From Pycnococcus provasolii (taxonomy: Eukaryota > Chlorophyta > Pseudoscourfieldiophyceae > Pseudoscourfieldiales > Pycnococcaceae): 64,000 nt of DNA. Under the pieces are notes generated by a model. It saw only the letters and a list, made by a program, of their open reading frames with translations, was not told the origin of the DNA and did not search any database. The stretch spans positions 682,001 to 746,000 of the forward strand of contig OW568870.1 in the NCBI GenBank assembly GCA_938743325.2. The letters run 5' to 3'. Both the position numbers and the translations under genes were made by a program. Positions 27,020 through 37,922 of this stretch are shown here, one piece after another. Every line of letters begins with the position of its first letter. Position 1 is the stretch's first letter.

Positions 27020-27093
27020 GTAGGGTTAGGGATTAGGGTGTAGGGTTAGGGATTAGGGTTAGGGTTAGGTCTAGGGTTAGGTCTAGGGTTAGT
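27020..27093. repeat. Degenerate interstitial telomere-like repeats
   Basis: About 74 bp of TAGGGTTAGGG units interrupted by GATTAGGGTG and GTCTAGG variants, between the SWIM remnant and the AP2 gene. The degenerate form and flanking genes speak against a chromosome end. Confidence 0.8.
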
Positions 27094-27097
27094 TAAC

Positions 27098-27145
27098 GGT
27101 CCACTTCAGGCGAAATTCGGCTTTTTTGGTCCACTTCAGGCGAAA
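27098..27145. repeat. Pair of 18-bp direct repeats upstream of the AP2 gene
   Basis: GGTCCACTTCAGGCGAAA occurs at 27098-27115 and again at 27128-27145, spaced exactly 30 bp apart, about 150-200 bp before the AP2 ATG. Possibly an operator-like promoter element or an insertion footprint. Confidence 0.7.
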
Positions 27146-27294
27146 GCGTGGGTCTTTTCATTTTCAAAGGCCTGCTTCGCTTCGCTTTGCCCCTCTTTCC
27201 CCCCTCTTCTCCCCCAGCCCATTTCGTCTTGTGCGTGACACCTTCCCCTTCACACCACGCGCTCGTGCCCTCCACCACCGCACGGCGAGCTTGC

Positions 27295-28839
27295 ATGCCC
27301 ACACAAGAAGAACACGCGCTCGCCAACTCCTTCCGAGGGGTCAAGGCCAGAGCGAACGGCTGGTACTTCGCGTACGTCACGAGGCAGCAGCAATACCATG
27401 TCATCACGAAGTGCCGAACGGCAGAGGCTGCTGCGCGCGCCTACGACGACTACGCCGTCAAGAACTATGGTAAGTCGACATCTAACCAGCCACGGCGCAT
27501 TTAATATAAAAACATGCACTAACGTTCTAACACACTAAATAAAACAGGCATGACGAAGCTCGTCGCCAGCCATCTCAACTTCCCGAACAGGAAGGATGTG
27601 CCTGAGGAGTGGCGCGACATTGCGGGGAAGGCACCCAAGCGTGGAACGAAGGGCTGCACGGGCGAAGTGAACGGGCCCATCTTGCCAGTATCCAAGAAGC
27701 GCACTGGAGGAGCAGCGTCGTCGTCGATGGCTGCAGGGGCGGGACCGAGCAGCAAGCCGAAGAGGATGAGTACGCAGCCTGACCGGTTCGTTCCCGGCAG
27801 AAGTGCTGCGAGAAAGCCAAAAAGAGCGTCGGAGAATGCGGCAGCCTCTGCTCCTGCGCCAAAGCGGCAAAAGAAAACTGTCAACACCGCCGCCGCTACC
27901 TCCATGGCCACCACTACTACCACCACCAAAGAAGCTGTGGCAGAACCAATCACACATCTTGAGAAAGCGGGTGGTGTATTTGAGGATGGCGACGGCAACG
28001 TGAACCAGGAGCAACAAAAGGCACTGGACACCTCGTTTCCAGGCGTGGGTGAAAATCAGGTGCTGTGGCGCACGCGCGCCAGCGAGTTACACGGCATGCT
28101 TCGACGCATTGGGCTCCTCAACGAAAGCAGCCTTCACCTCTTGGCGCCTGGAGTGCGCGTCGTCGTCAAGCACCCGTCGGAGACGAGGCGTGCTGTTTAC
28201 GCGCGCGTGGTATCCATCCTGCGAAGCTCGACAACGGAGACGAGCTGCGTGCACCGCTGCTCGCTTCATGCGGAGGATCCGCCGCGCCTTCCCACCTCGC
28301 CGCCGATGCCGTCGACGAGCAGCGCAGCCAAGCAGGCGCTGAGCTTTGCCGCCGCGGCTGCCGAGAGGTTTGGTGCGTGCTGCGTGGCGCGGGCCGAGCT
28401 TCTAGCGAAGCCGCCGGAGTATCGCGTGCTTGTTTGCGAGCAGGTACTCCGCCGCGTCGTGGGCACGGATGGACGCAGGCGCCACGTGCTCGTTGACGCG
28501 CACACCCTTGGAGATGGAGAGGCGTACCTGCTCTGGGTTCCCCTCTGGCTCATCTCAGCTTGCCTGAAGACGCGCCAGTGCGACGGCGTGGCTGGCATCG
28601 ACCTCGACGGAGACTTTCACGATCTTGTCGGCGACGACGAGGCACTCCGTGCTAGGCAGCTGATTGCAGCCTCCGCCGTCTGGAACCTGCATCCATTGAA
28701 CGATGCAGATGCGGTAACAGGTGGCGAGGCGGCGGCAAGTGCCGTGGCTCGTGCCGAGTACGATGCCGACAAGGCGGAGAGGGCTGCGTTGGCGGCTGAC
28801 GACGCTGAGTTGCACAGCGACACGGATGACGAAAGGTGA
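27295..28839 (+). CDS. AP2-domain protein with one intron
   Basis: 488 residues from exons 27295-27469 and 27548-28839. The 78-bp intron begins GTAAGT, ends AACAG and splits a Gly codon, restoring AVKNYG-MTKLVASHLNFP. Residues about 10-70 fit an AP2 DNA-binding domain: NSFRGVKARANGWYFAYVTR, then TAEAAARAYDDYAVKNYG and HLNFPN. A basic, Ala/Ser/Lys-rich linker (KPKRASENAAASAPAPKRQKK) suggests nuclear entry. The C-terminal 300 residues form an unrecognised folded region (LLAPGVRVVVKHPSETRRAVYARV; EYRVLVCEQVLRRVV) and an acidic end. A transcription-factor role is inferred from the AP2 domain only. Confidence 0.75.
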
Positions 28840-29044
28840 ATTTCTTTTATTTTGTCTTTCTTGGAGTTTTTGTAAGCACTTTCCAACTTTTTTTTCTTAT
28901 GGTATACAACACAACACAACACGAAAACGTCGACTGTCACAAGTCTTCAGTCGTAGTCATCCCTAGGCTTCTGCGACTTGTACTTCGTGACTACTTTCCT
29001 GTAGTAATTTTGTTGATTTTATTAGACTGTTGGTGATTTATCCG

Positions 29045-29446
29045 TCACGAATGGTTAGAGGAAACGTACCTGAGAAGTATATCCTCACGGCCAGCGTATT
29101 TGTCCATGATCGCATTCAGCTTCTCCAGCTCCTTCCCCTTGAGCTTCTCCGGGTTGTAGTCACGATACACCGCCTTGATGCTTTCTCTTGCCGCCCAGTT
29201 GACGCGACCTCGACCGCGACTCGACGCTACGTTGGCTGCGCCGAGATATCCGTGACTTGCAAGCCACTCGTACATGCCGAAGATGGTAGGTAGGACAAAG
29301 AGAAGAAGGAAGAAGACGTGCAAGAGCGATATGCTGCGAACGTAGTCGAGCAGCGTCTTGGGCTTTGGCGGAGCACGCCCGTCGTCGTACTCGACATCCT
29401 TCGGCTCCCGGCGTCGGCGTGGAACGTTCTCGTCATCCGCAGCCAT
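29045..29446 (-). CDS. Small single-pass membrane protein of unknown function
   Basis: 133 residues from ATG 29446 (MAADDENVPRRRREPKDVEY). A charged N-terminus is followed by one hydrophobic helix (SISLLHVFFLLLFVLPTIFG), then a basic region and the helical end PEKLKGKELEKLNAIMDKYAGREDILLRYVSSNHS. No family recognised. The 227-bp divergent gap to RPT4 holds a tract of CCCCTCCCCT units (about 29565-29613). The frame upstream of 29446 is promoter. Confidence 0.6.
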   Translation of the reverse strand: MAADDENVPRRRREPKDVEYDDGRAPPKPKTLLDYVRSISLLHVFFLLLFVLPTIFGMYEWLASHGYLGAANVASSRGRGRVNWAARESIKAVYRDYNPEKLKGKELEKLNAIMDKYAGREDILLRYVSSNHS

Positions 29447-29673
29447 GGCGAAACGGTTTGCGAGAAACGCCACCCGGGAACCTTCGGGTTTCTCCTTCCT
29501 GCCAACCCCTTCTTCGAGTTTAGGTTTTTCCCCCCCGCCCCCGGGTCCAGGGGTGGTGGGTTGCGTGGTCCCCCTCCCCTCCCCTCCCCTTCCCTCCCCT
29601 CCCCTCCCTCCCGTTTCCCGCGGTTCCCTCCTCGTCACTCCCGAAGAGTTCGTTCGAAGCACGCTCACGGGAC

Positions 29674-30924
29674 ATGGCGGACAACCAGACGGCAGCGGGC
29701 GGGACGAACGACGCACCTCCCGCTCCAGCGGAGGACCCGCGCGCACAAGCGCTCGCAGGATACCGGCGAAAGCTTCTACAACACAGAGAGCTGGACGCTC
29801 GCGTTCGCCAGCTGCGAGCGGAGGTGAAGGAAACCGCGGCGCAGTACGATCAAACGGAGGAGGACTTGCGTGCACTGCAGAGCGTGGGGCAGATTATTGG
29901 CGAAGTGCTCCGCCAGCTCGACGCTGAGCGGTTCATCGTCAAGGCGTCGTCCGGCCCGCGCTACGTCGTGGGGTGCCGCGGCAAGGTGGACAAGGCCAGG
30001 CTCAAGAATGGAACGCGTGTTGCGCTCGACATGACCACACTCACCATCATGCGCGCCCTGCCTCGCGAGGTGGACCCCGTTGTGTACAATATGCTCCACG
30101 AGTCTCCAGGACAGGCGGACTACAGCTCGATCGGCGGTCTTGGCGAGCAAATTCGAGAGCTTCGCGAGTCCATCGAGCTGCCGCTGATGAACCCGGAGCT
30201 CTTCCTGCGTGTTGGCGTCAAGCCTCCCAAAGGCGTTCTCCTGTACGGCCCGCCGGGAACTGGAAAGACGCTGCTCGCCCGCGCGATTGCTAGCAACATC
30301 GACGCAAACTTTCTCAAGGTGGTTGCGTCCGCTATCGTCGACAAGTACATCGGCGAGAGCGCGCGCCTCATCCGCGAGATGTTTGCGTACGCGCGCGACC
30401 ACCAGCCCTGTGTCATCTTTATGGATGAGGTGGACGCCATCGGCGGACGCCGCTTCTCTGAGGGGACGAGCGCTGACCGAGAAATCCAGCGCACACTGAT
30501 GGAGCTGCTCAACCAGCTCGACGGATTCGACGTGCTCGGCAAGGTGAAGATGATCATGGCCACGAATAGGCCGGACGTGCTCGACCCGGCGCTCTTGCGC
30601 CCAGGTCGCCTCGACCGTAAGATCGAAATCCCGCTGCCGAACGAGAGTAGTCGTGTGGAAATCCTGAAAATCCACGCGTCGTCACTCGCCAAGAGTGGGG
30701 ATATCGACTACGAGGCTGTCGTGAAACTCGCCGAGGGGTTCAACGGCGCCGATCTGCGCAACATCTGTACGGAGGCGGGCATGTTCGCGATTCGCGACGA
30801 GCGAGACTACACTTTGCACGAGGACTTTGTGAAGGCTGCGCGCAAAATTTCGGACACAAAGAAGCTCGAGCCGTCTGCTAGCTACGACAGTAGCTTTGGC
30901 GATGGCGGAAAGAGTGGTGGCTAA
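29674..30924 (+). CDS. RPT4: 26S proteasome regulatory particle ATPase RPT4 (subunit 10B)
   Basis: 416 residues from ATG 29674, intron-free and full length. N-terminal coiled coil ([20 protein letters not shown]), OB domain ([36 protein letters not shown]), then the AAA module: Walker A GPPGTGKT, Walker [16 protein letters not shown], and the arginine-finger region [20 protein letters not shown]. The Gln/Asp-rich N-terminus and [20 protein letters not shown] match RPT4 rather than other RPT subunits. It unfolds ubiquitylated substrates at the base of the proteasome. Confidence 0.95.
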   Translation: MADNQTAAGGTNDAPPAPAEDPRAQALAGYRRKLLQHRELDARVRQLRAEVKETAAQYDQTEEDLRALQSVGQIIGEVLRQLDAERFIVKASSGPRYVVGCRGKVDKARLKNGTRVALDMTTLTIMRALPREVDPVVYNMLHESPGQADYSSIGGLGEQIRELRESIELPLMNPELFLRVGVKPPKGVLLYGPPGTGKTLLARAIASNIDANFLKVVASAIVDKYIGESARLIREMFAYARDHQPCVIFMDEVDAIGGRRFSEGTSADREIQRTLMELLNQLDGFDVLGKVKMIMATNRPDVLDPALLRPGRLDRKIEIPLPNESSRVEILKIHASSLAKSGDIDYEAVVKLAEGFNGADLRNICTEAGMFAIRDERDYTLHEDFVKAARKISDTKKLEPSASYDSSFGDGGKSGG

Positions 30925-31094
30925 GAAACGAGGGAAACAAAAAGCGCCCGCGGGAAGAGTGCTTTGGTGTAAAATTGGAATCTCTTTTCTTCTTCCAGCT
31001 GTGGTTCTTTCTTGTAGGTTTTCTCTCTCCATGTTGTGTAGTGCGTAGTTCATCAAGTACATTAGTGTTATATTCAATTACATGGTCAAATCAC

Positions 31095-34000
31095 TCAAGC
31101 GTGCTTGCTATGATGGTACACCGGCTCGGTTGCCGCAATGAGCAATTCCGGGCTTCGATAAAGCCGAATCAACGCCCCGTAAAGCTCTTCCTCAAGTGCG
31201 AAAAGTCGCTCAGAGCGAGCGGCGTAGATGCCCTCAATGAGAGTGACAATGCGAGTGACGTCCGGTAGGTCCTCGAATGGGATATAGACGCGCATGTTGG
31301 CAACGGTCAGCCGAAGGAAGCGGCCAATACCCAGCACAAAGGTAACGTAGATTCCGACCAGCCCTATGCCCGTCAGTGCGGATGCGAGGATGCCGCCAAG
31401 CACCTTATCACTTGCAACCACGAGCGCAGGGCCAGATTCAGGACAGATGTTGTCGAAATAACTGGCTCCGCGATCCTCGTTTCCTGGATAGTAGCACTCC
31501 GCACTCCACACAAACTCCCCCATCACCCCGGTCATGTACGATGAGAGTGTAAGGTTGCAGTACGCCTCAGTGTGCGTTGCTCTACCTTGAACGTTGAACG
31601 GCGCACCCTCGCCGGGTAGGCGCGCATAAAAACTCACGCCTGCCGGAAGCATCTTAATCGTTTCGTTGTGCACGAGCGACCGTAGCCGACCCTGCCGAGT
31701 CATTGGCAGCTGCCGACGCTGCTGCAAAGCTGCGGATGTTGCATTGAAGACTTTATCTACAGCTACGAGAATTTCATTCACCTCGGATCGCAGGAGGGGC
31801 ATTGTTTGCGTCAGTGCTACATATCGATTTGCTGCTGGGCGGTCGCGCACGAACGTCCATCCGTACGACAGTTGCACAATGGGTGCTGGTACAGCCGTTA
31901 GTGCAAGGTTGAGAAATTGCCTCAGCGCTTCGACGTTTGGCGCCGATATCGGCCAGTCAACGTCTGATGCTGATGCGATACAAAGCGCCTGAAGCTGCTC
32001 GTCGGGGAAGCCAGCCAAGCTCGGTGGGTCTAATGCAATGTCCATCGTGTGGGGCCCAATCCAGCGGCGGCTGTACCCCGCCTCGTACAATCGCCAACGG
32101 TCTTCCTCGACGCTTGTATTGCGAGGAAATGAAGCAGGCAGCTGCCGCTCGAGCGTGATGTTCAATTGCACAGCACGAACGGGATTAATCAGTACCGTGG
32201 GATTTCCTGTGGAGAATATGTAGGGCGGGGCCCACAAAACCACGATCAACAGCGCAAAGGCACCAAATCCCAGGAAAAGCTTTTTCCACCATGGCTGTGG
32301 CCGTCCCTTCACACGAATTCGATTGTAGATAGCCAAGCACTTCGCGGTGAAGAGCGATGCGTAGATGTCCTCAAGCTTCAGCCATTCTCGAAGTGTGAGG
32401 GCAGTCGACGAACAGCTCCAGTCAAGGATGGTGCGCATTTCATAAAGGAAAGGCACTGCGCGGTACAAACCCCATAACGTGTTCCAATACCATTTAGATC
32501 CATCGCTGCGCGTAAGGTATTGGCCCGCCGTCGTGTTGGGGTAGCCCATACGAAGCTGAAGGGCGTGCAAAAGCTGGCCTGTGAGTCTCACGGGTGCAAG
32601 CCAAAATAGGAGTAACCATCGACGTGTTTGCCATATTGGAGAGTTTAAATCGCCGTCGCGAGGTGATGGTCCGAGCGGTTGCACAGGGCTATACTCGCCG
32701 CGTAGGACGCCCCCATCATCATCGGGACTTCCACCGGCGCTAGACGCAACAGAGGAGTAGGTCTCGCGATGAACGACCCATTGAATCCAGCACATTGCGC
32801 CGACGAATAAAACGCTGCTGATGAATAAGTGGACAGCCTTGAAACGGTGATCCCGAAGCACATACGCAATGCGGTCAAACAGAATTAGTGCGAAGCTGAC
32901 GGCGAGCGCATTTATGTAATAAAGAGGAAATTGCTCTTGGTTCAGCGCCTCGGCGAAGTCAACGCCAACGGTTGTCTTATCAGATTTCACGATTCCCTGA
33001 TACGTAAAAAGGAGATAAATGAGGCAAATTGCATCGCATGTCACCGTCAGCGGATAAATATCAAGCGGATGACTAGCATATGGTCGAACTTGGACTGCAA
33101 CGACACCACCGCCACCAATATCGTCCAATGATGATGCATCTGCTTCAGGTCCGAAGTAATGCCAAATATTCTTCGCGGCAAAGACATGTGGTTCAAGATG
33201 TACCTGATTTCTCGGCTGGTCTACAATCGGTGGGAATGGCACGTGGAAAGCGGCATGATAACGCACGTATGGTCTTTCGGAAGTCCCTCCCTCGCCTGGA
33301 ATAACAAGAGAGGGCTTTTCACTCGGCTCGACACTGTCTGTGATTCCTGTCCTCGTACTGGTTTTCTCCTCCCCCAGCAGCGTGTGACCGATCATACGAC
33401 TGAACACTTCCCGATCTAGCGCAATGGGACGGGCATCTTCTTCCTCCTCATCTTGCTGCTGTATCTGGCTTCCCTTAGACCAGTAGCGCTCAGGAGCGCG
33501 AAGTAGTGTAATTTCTAGACCAGACTGCACGCTCACGGCAGTCTTGAACGCATCACAGGCTTCTCGAGCTTGTGTGGAATCAGAGTCATCATTCGTCGGA
33601 ATGTCGAACACGACGCTCACAAAGTACGGAGGACATGCTCGCCTGTTTGACATTACGTAATGCCAAACACGTGAAAGGTTTATCCATGGAGCGAGCAGTG
33701 AATCGCGCACGGATGCAAGAATTCTCCGAGGCACTATCCTGCGAAGCGAATCAGTTAAGCGAATACCGTGCTCAGGCGTTTGATCAGCAACAGCAGTTGA
33801 CTTAAGCAGCACGAAACGCTTTCGCAGTAAACTCAGATAAAGCAAAAACAGCGTGAAAATGTGTAATTGCAAGAAGAAGGCGCCATCTTCGCCTATGCCG
33901 CAAAAGCCGAGCAAGTCGCTGAGCCAGCGGTGCTGGTAGCACATTCCACTTGGAGTATTGGGCAGTCCAGGAGCATCACTTCCCGGGTTTACAATGTCGA

Positions 34001-37000
34001 TGTGGCAAAAAATGCGCAAGGCATAATTCACGATGATCAAAGCCTCGACTGCCATCAGCAGGGATGTCCAAAACTTCAGCGATGCTGGAAGGAGCATTCC
34101 GCGAAAGCATATCAAGAGGAAAATCGCCATCTGGAAAACGCCATACGATGCTATGTACGCGATACATACAAATATTAAGCACATGACTGTTTCTGGATTG
34201 ATGTCCCAAGTATTCGCCAGATGAGCAAATGCGGTGTCTTTCAAGCGCGTTGCTGATTGCACGCTTTGCTCGCTTGATGTATCGTCCAAGTCTGAGTGTA
34301 TGGGTGATCCTGGGGTAACTGGTGGCGGCGTGGCGGCCGTTGCGCTTTCCTCAGCTATAGCGGCGATTTCTTCGCTCGCTGTCACGTCGGTGTCAAATTG
34401 CCGCTCTGACAAGAGTTGCTCTTCAGCCTTGGACATTCGCGAAAGATTCGAACGAATCTCGCCCATTTCGTCTGCAGATAAGTCGTCATGGGAGCTGTCA
34501 GGATTCGGCTTGTTTGCCATATGCTCGGTCGTCCATTCCTCCGCTGAGCGCTTAAGTGCCTCGATTCGAGCTTCGCGCTCATCCGCAATCACTGCCTGTG
34601 TCACTGACTTGGCGTAGCACAGGTGCAACCAAGCCTTGCGCCGAAGCGCCTCCTGCTGCCGGTGTCGCCTACGTCCAACCTGCTGGCACTTGTCCAATGC
34701 GAGACGGTACACCTTGCTGCGGAAGAAAGATGCCTGTATCGTGAAAAGCACAAAAAGAGCAAGATCTGGTAGAGGTGCAGCGGTGGCAAACGTAAAGGTT
34801 CCACCGCGTCCATGCGGCTTGAGACGGTACAGTCCGATGACGTGGGTGAGCTGTGCAACCCAAGGGCGTGACGCCGGAAATGGTGCTTGAAATGCCAACT
34901 GCATTCCAAGGACGAGCGCATTGTACACGCGCACATGCCAAAACAGAAAGTTCATGCGACGGAGCAATGCTTCACGATGGCGAAAGAAGTACAGTGCATA
35001 CCAAAGGTATCCAAGGTGGATCAGATCCTCGCTCAGGCTGCCGAGCCAGAAGGTTCCTATCAAACTTAAGTCCATCGTGTGCACACAGAGTCGTGCATGC
35101 CAGTGCTCGAGCTCAGAGACCCCTAACATCTCAAGAATAGGCCCGGCAATGGTACTCGACTTGTAAGCCGCCGCCGCGGCGGCTGCGATGACTGATGATG
35201 TGGGTGTTGACAGAGAGGTTGGATGATCAGATACTGCTGAAGACGATGGCGACGATGGCTCAACTGCGGCGGCTCCTGTCTCCACGTCACCCGTCTCGCC
35301 TAGAAGAGGCTGCCTTAGTGTCGACTCGTCCATTACTTCTGACTGATCACGAACAACATCAGCTATGAGCGTCTCGTACGCATATCTGGAGACAAGGGCA
35401 TTTGCGATTAGCACGATCCCGTAGCAAAGCATCTCTGATGAAGTCGGCTTCGACAAGCCCAGCCATCGAATCATTTCAGACGTAGTGTCGTCGCGATGAC
35501 CATGAGGTGGCGGTCCAACAAGCATTGCGTACTGCCAAAGTAGGACACCGCTCGTGACCGGGGTGATGCCATAAATCCAAATCAAACCGCGCACCCTTCG
35601 GCTTGCGCCTCCAGATAGACCAAGGCATGCAATTACGAAGAACAAAAGGCTTGGAACGTTGATAAGGTAAAGTGCGGCTGCGAGAAGCGACACTTGACCA
35701 ACCAGCGGTCCACACGGTTCATTGAGCCATCCACCGAATTGCACAAGTGAATCGCCAACTCTTTCCTGCCAATTCGCCGTGTCGCGCTCAAGTGCTATGG
35801 CAAGTAGTAACATTGCAGCGGACACGACGCTGCTTGGCGAGATGGCACCGAGCCCAAAGTGCAGCCACGCGCGCTGTGTATCTGAAAGGGTATCGAAGAC
35901 GTCATCCACTGCAGGTATGCTTATAACATAGCCGAAGACGAGGAAGCTTGCACACGCTATCACATACGATATGTGCAATGCTATATGAGTCACCGCACGT
36001 CTTGTGCTTGGCGATGGCAGTAGAAGACTCATATGCGACACGAGACAGCCGACGACAAATACGCCAAGCAGACTTGGATTTGTGCAGGCAAATATCAGAG
36101 CCAGAATATGAGTGATGAGATGCACGCGTGACGCCAACCACTTAATCCAAGTGCTGGTTTTTGGAATGGCTGGATGTGATGAGGTGGGTGCTGTTAGCGG
36201 TTGTTGCGGAGCTGCTTCTGAAGCTGACGATGTTGTGGTGGTCGTCGTGGTGGCGGTAGAGATGAAGTGAGTGTGCAGCTTGGCTAGGATCAAGATGACT
36301 GCAGGTCGTGCCCATGCCGCGCGAACATGGTCCATGCTCCGTGCACCAAAGGCTGATATGCCTGCGGCTCTGAGTGCGTAGCCAATCTTGCCCTCTCCGC
36401 CGCATGCGCCGTCGAGGCGGTTATCTCCTACACTTGCGCACACCACGCCGAGGCCGTACCCGAGCACCAGGTCGCTCACTGCGAGAGCGAGCAGGAGACG
36501 TGAAAGTATCACCTGCCGTCTTGTCATGAGAACAAGAGCTACGGCGACCACGATATAGAGCACGCCTATGGCTGATGCACTGCCTGCGAAGCCTGGCCAA
36601 GCGCAGCCCGTGCATGCGGCGGCCAGAACGAACCGCGTCACAGTGGCAAATTTTGTCGCGCTGTACGGAAGCAGCTCGCTGCGCGGGCGTGGCGTGGTCG
36701 TGTCAACTGCTTGGATCGGCGAACGAGAACGCCATGTCAACAGGCTGAGCACGCAGACAGCAAGGACAAGGTTTATGCGCAAGGCGAGCAGTGCACGCTC
36801 TGTAGCACCGCTCCAGTTCCCTCGCGAAAGCAAACCAACCAGGCGCACAAGTATCGCCGACGAATATGTGCTCGACGAGCGCGGCGCCGCTAATGGAATT
36901 GCAGCCTGTAGAGCGGCGACAATAAAGAGCGCGCACAAGTGCGCGGTGGCGTATGCGAACAGCGCGCCTTGCGCACGCCGCGTGCGTGTCGGAAATAGGC

Positions 37001-37328
37001 ACGACATGGCGGCAAATGTGGCGTAGGGAAGGTGCAGGACATCGTTTGCTTGTCCGACAGTGGCAGTCGCATAGCATGCTGCTGGCAGGACTGTGCTCTC
37101 CAAAGCTGATAGCCATAACTTCCTTTCGCTCTCGCCAATATCGCGAGCCTGTCGTCGCAAGCCTTGTAGTAGCAGCGCTGTCACACCAACTATGAAGACG
37201 ACACAGGCGATGGGTGCAGCGATTCGCGCGTCGTGCGTCGAGCTCAGTGCAAAAAGCAATAGCACAGCTTCCGACACAAGAATGGCCGTTAACCCAGCCG
37301 CGAGCGGCATTCTTGTGTGCACCGCCAT
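31095..37328 (-). CDS. PIEZO: Piezo mechanosensitive ion channel
   Basis: About 2,077 residues as an uninterrupted frame. ATG 37328 (MAVHTRMPLAAGL) is preferred; another in-frame ATG at 37487 would add 53 residues but lies at a promoter-like AAACCCC. Many hydrophobic helices form repeated blade units. Diagnostic Piezo motifs are RAVPFLYEMRTILDWSCSST followed by LKLEDIYASLFTAKCLAI (about residue 1625, the anchor/beam region), and the C-terminal PFEDLPDVTRIVTLIEGIY with LEEELYGALIRLYRSPELL (about residue 2010). The extracellular cap lies between. Trimeric Piezo opens under membrane tension; the pore helix is near the C-terminus. Slightly shorter than typical plant and animal Piezo (about 2,400-2,800). 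Confidence 0.92.
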   Translation of the reverse strand: MAVHTRMPLAAGLTAILVSEAVLLLFALSSTHDARIAAPIACVVFIVGVTALLLQGLRRQARDIGESERKLWLSALESTVLPAACYATATVGQANDVLHLPYATFAAMSCLFPTRTRRAQGALFAYATAHLCALFIVAALQAAIPLAAPRSSSTYSSAILVRLVGLLSRGNWSGATERALLALRINLVLAVCVLSLLTWRSRSPIQAVDTTTPRPRSELLPYSATKFATVTRFVLAAACTGCAWPGFAGSASAIGVLYIVVAVALVLMTRRQVILSRLLLALAVSDLVLGYGLGVVCASVGDNRLDGACGGEGKIGYALRAAGISAFGARSMDHVRAAWARPAVILILAKLHTHFISTATTTTTTTSSASEAAPQQPLTAPTSSHPAIPKTSTWIKWLASRVHLITHILALIFACTNPSLLGVFVVGCLVSHMSLLLPSPSTRRAVTHIALHISYVIACASFLVFGYVISIPAVDDVFDTLSDTQRAWLHFGLGAISPSSVVSAAMLLLAIALERDTANWQERVGDSLVQFGGWLNEPCGPLVGQVSLLAAALYLINVPSLLFFVIACLGLSGGASRRVRGLIWIYGITPVTSGVLLWQYAMLVGPPPHGHRDDTTSEMIRWLGLSKPTSSEMLCYGIVLIANALVSRYAYETLIADVVRDQSEVMDESTLRQPLLGETGDVETGAAAVEPSSPSSSAVSDHPTSLSTPTSSVIAAAAAAAYKSSTIAGPILEMLGVSELEHWHARLCVHTMDLSLIGTFWLGSLSEDLIHLGYLWYALYFFRHREALLRRMNFLFWHVRVYNALVLGMQLAFQAPFPASRPWVAQLTHVIGLYRLKPHGRGGTFTFATAAPLPDLALFVLFTIQASFFRSKVYRLALDKCQQVGRRRHRQQEALRRKAWLHLCYAKSVTQAVIADEREARIEALKRSAEEWTTEHMANKPNPDSSHDDLSADEMGEIRSNLSRMSKAEEQLLSERQFDTDVTASEEIAAIAEESATAATPPPVTPGSPIHSDLDDTSSEQSVQSATRLKDTAFAHLANTWDINPETVMCLIFVCIAYIASYGVFQMAIFLLICFRGMLLPASLKFWTSLLMAVEALIIVNYALRIFCHIDIVNPGSDAPGLPNTPSGMCYQHRWLSDLLGFCGIGEDGAFFLQLHIFTLFLLYLSLLRKRFVLLKSTAVADQTPEHGIRLTDSLRRIVPRRILASVRDSLLAPWINLSRVWHYVMSNRRACPPYFVSVVFDIPTNDDSDSTQAREACDAFKTAVSVQSGLEITLLRAPERYWSKGSQIQQQDEEEEDARPIALDREVFSRMIGHTLLGEEKTSTRTGITDSVEPSEKPSLVIPGEGGTSERPYVRYHAAFHVPFPPIVDQPRNQVHLEPHVFAAKNIWHYFGPEADASSLDDIGGGGVVAVQVRPYASHPLDIYPLTVTCDAICLIYLLFTYQGIVKSDKTTVGVDFAEALNQEQFPLYYINALAVSFALILFDRIAYVLRDHRFKAVHLFISSVLFVGAMCWIQWVVHRETYSSVASSAGGSPDDDGGVLRGEYSPVQPLGPSPRDGDLNSPIWQTRRWLLLFWLAPVRLTGQLLHALQLRMGYPNTTAGQYLTRSDGSKWYWNTLWGLYRAVPFLYEMRTILDWSCSSTALTLREWLKLEDIYASLFTAKCLAIYNRIRVKGRPQPWWKKLFLGFGAFALLIVVLWAPPYIFSTGNPTVLINPVRAVQLNITLERQLPASFPRNTSVEEDRWRLYEAGYSRRWIGPHTMDIALDPPSLAGFPDEQLQALCIASASDVDWPISAPNVEALRQFLNLALTAVPAPIVQLSYGWTFVRDRPAANRYVALTQTMPLLRSEVNEILVAVDKVFNATSAALQQRRQLPMTRQGRLRSLVHNETIKMLPAGVSFYARLPGEGAPFNVQGRATHTEAYCNLTLSSYMTGVMGEFVWSAECYYPGNEDRGASYFDNICPESGPALVVASDKVLGGILASALTGIGLVGIYVTFVLGIGRFLRLTVANMRVYIPFEDLPDVTRIVTLIEGIYAARSERLFALEEELYGALIRLYRSPELLIAATEPVYHHSKHA

Positions 37329-37922
37329 CGAGCTGATGAGGGCGCCCGAAGTGGACTGACGTGAAAGGCGCCGAAATAGATGTCCCAAATAAAAAGTAGT
37401 TGGCTTTTTCAAGTTTTTCTCCTGCCGCCGACTTTTTGGGTTTTTCCATTCCTTCACCAAAACAAAATTGAAAATTCCAAACCCCATTATTCCTCCTCTC
37501 AAGTCTCAGAAACAGTCTCAGAAGGATGGCGACCTCGCTGGTTGCGTTGCCCACCATGCTTGCCAGTTGCCTGTGGCCCTGGCTGCCTCGTGCATGCAGG
37601 TTGCCAGGTTCTGCATGCAGGCATGAGGCATGGGTGAATGGGGAATGCATCGCCCGATTGCAGTTAAGCCTACCCTACGATCAAGGAGCTGGCATCCACC
37701 AAAGGTATCGAGGCCATCCAAGTCTGATGGGCCCGACCTCTTGTTGTTAGCGCCAAAGAGGCCGTTGTCCGTCGTGTCGCTCAAGTTACGAGACGACGAG
37801 CTTTGACCCGACTCGCCCGACGCCCCGACTCTGTCTGCACTGTTCGCACACCCTCGCCATCAATCACCACCAGCCGTTGAGATAAGTCCCGTCGCAACGC
37901 CGGTGCTAGCGTCTTATTCGCC
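37329..37922. promoter_or_regulatory. Divergent promoter region, Piezo / CFAP97-like
   Basis: About 590 bp. AAACCCC lies at about 37479, and repeated GCATGCAGGTTGCCAGG-like words occur at about 37592-37632. An 88-codon minus frame (37518-37784) begins with TTG and has no recognisable motif. No gene is called. Confidence 0.4.

Noticed and set aside
27020-27093. A true telomere or chromosome end
   Set aside because: The repeats are degenerate, only 74 bp long and flanked by genes on both sides.
29776-30675. 299-codon minus ORF opposite RPT4
   Set aside because: Antisense shadow of a highly conserved AAA gene.
37518-37784. 88-codon minus ORF upstream of Piezo
   Set aside because: Begins with TTG, contains repeated GCATGCAGG words and lies in a divergent promoter.
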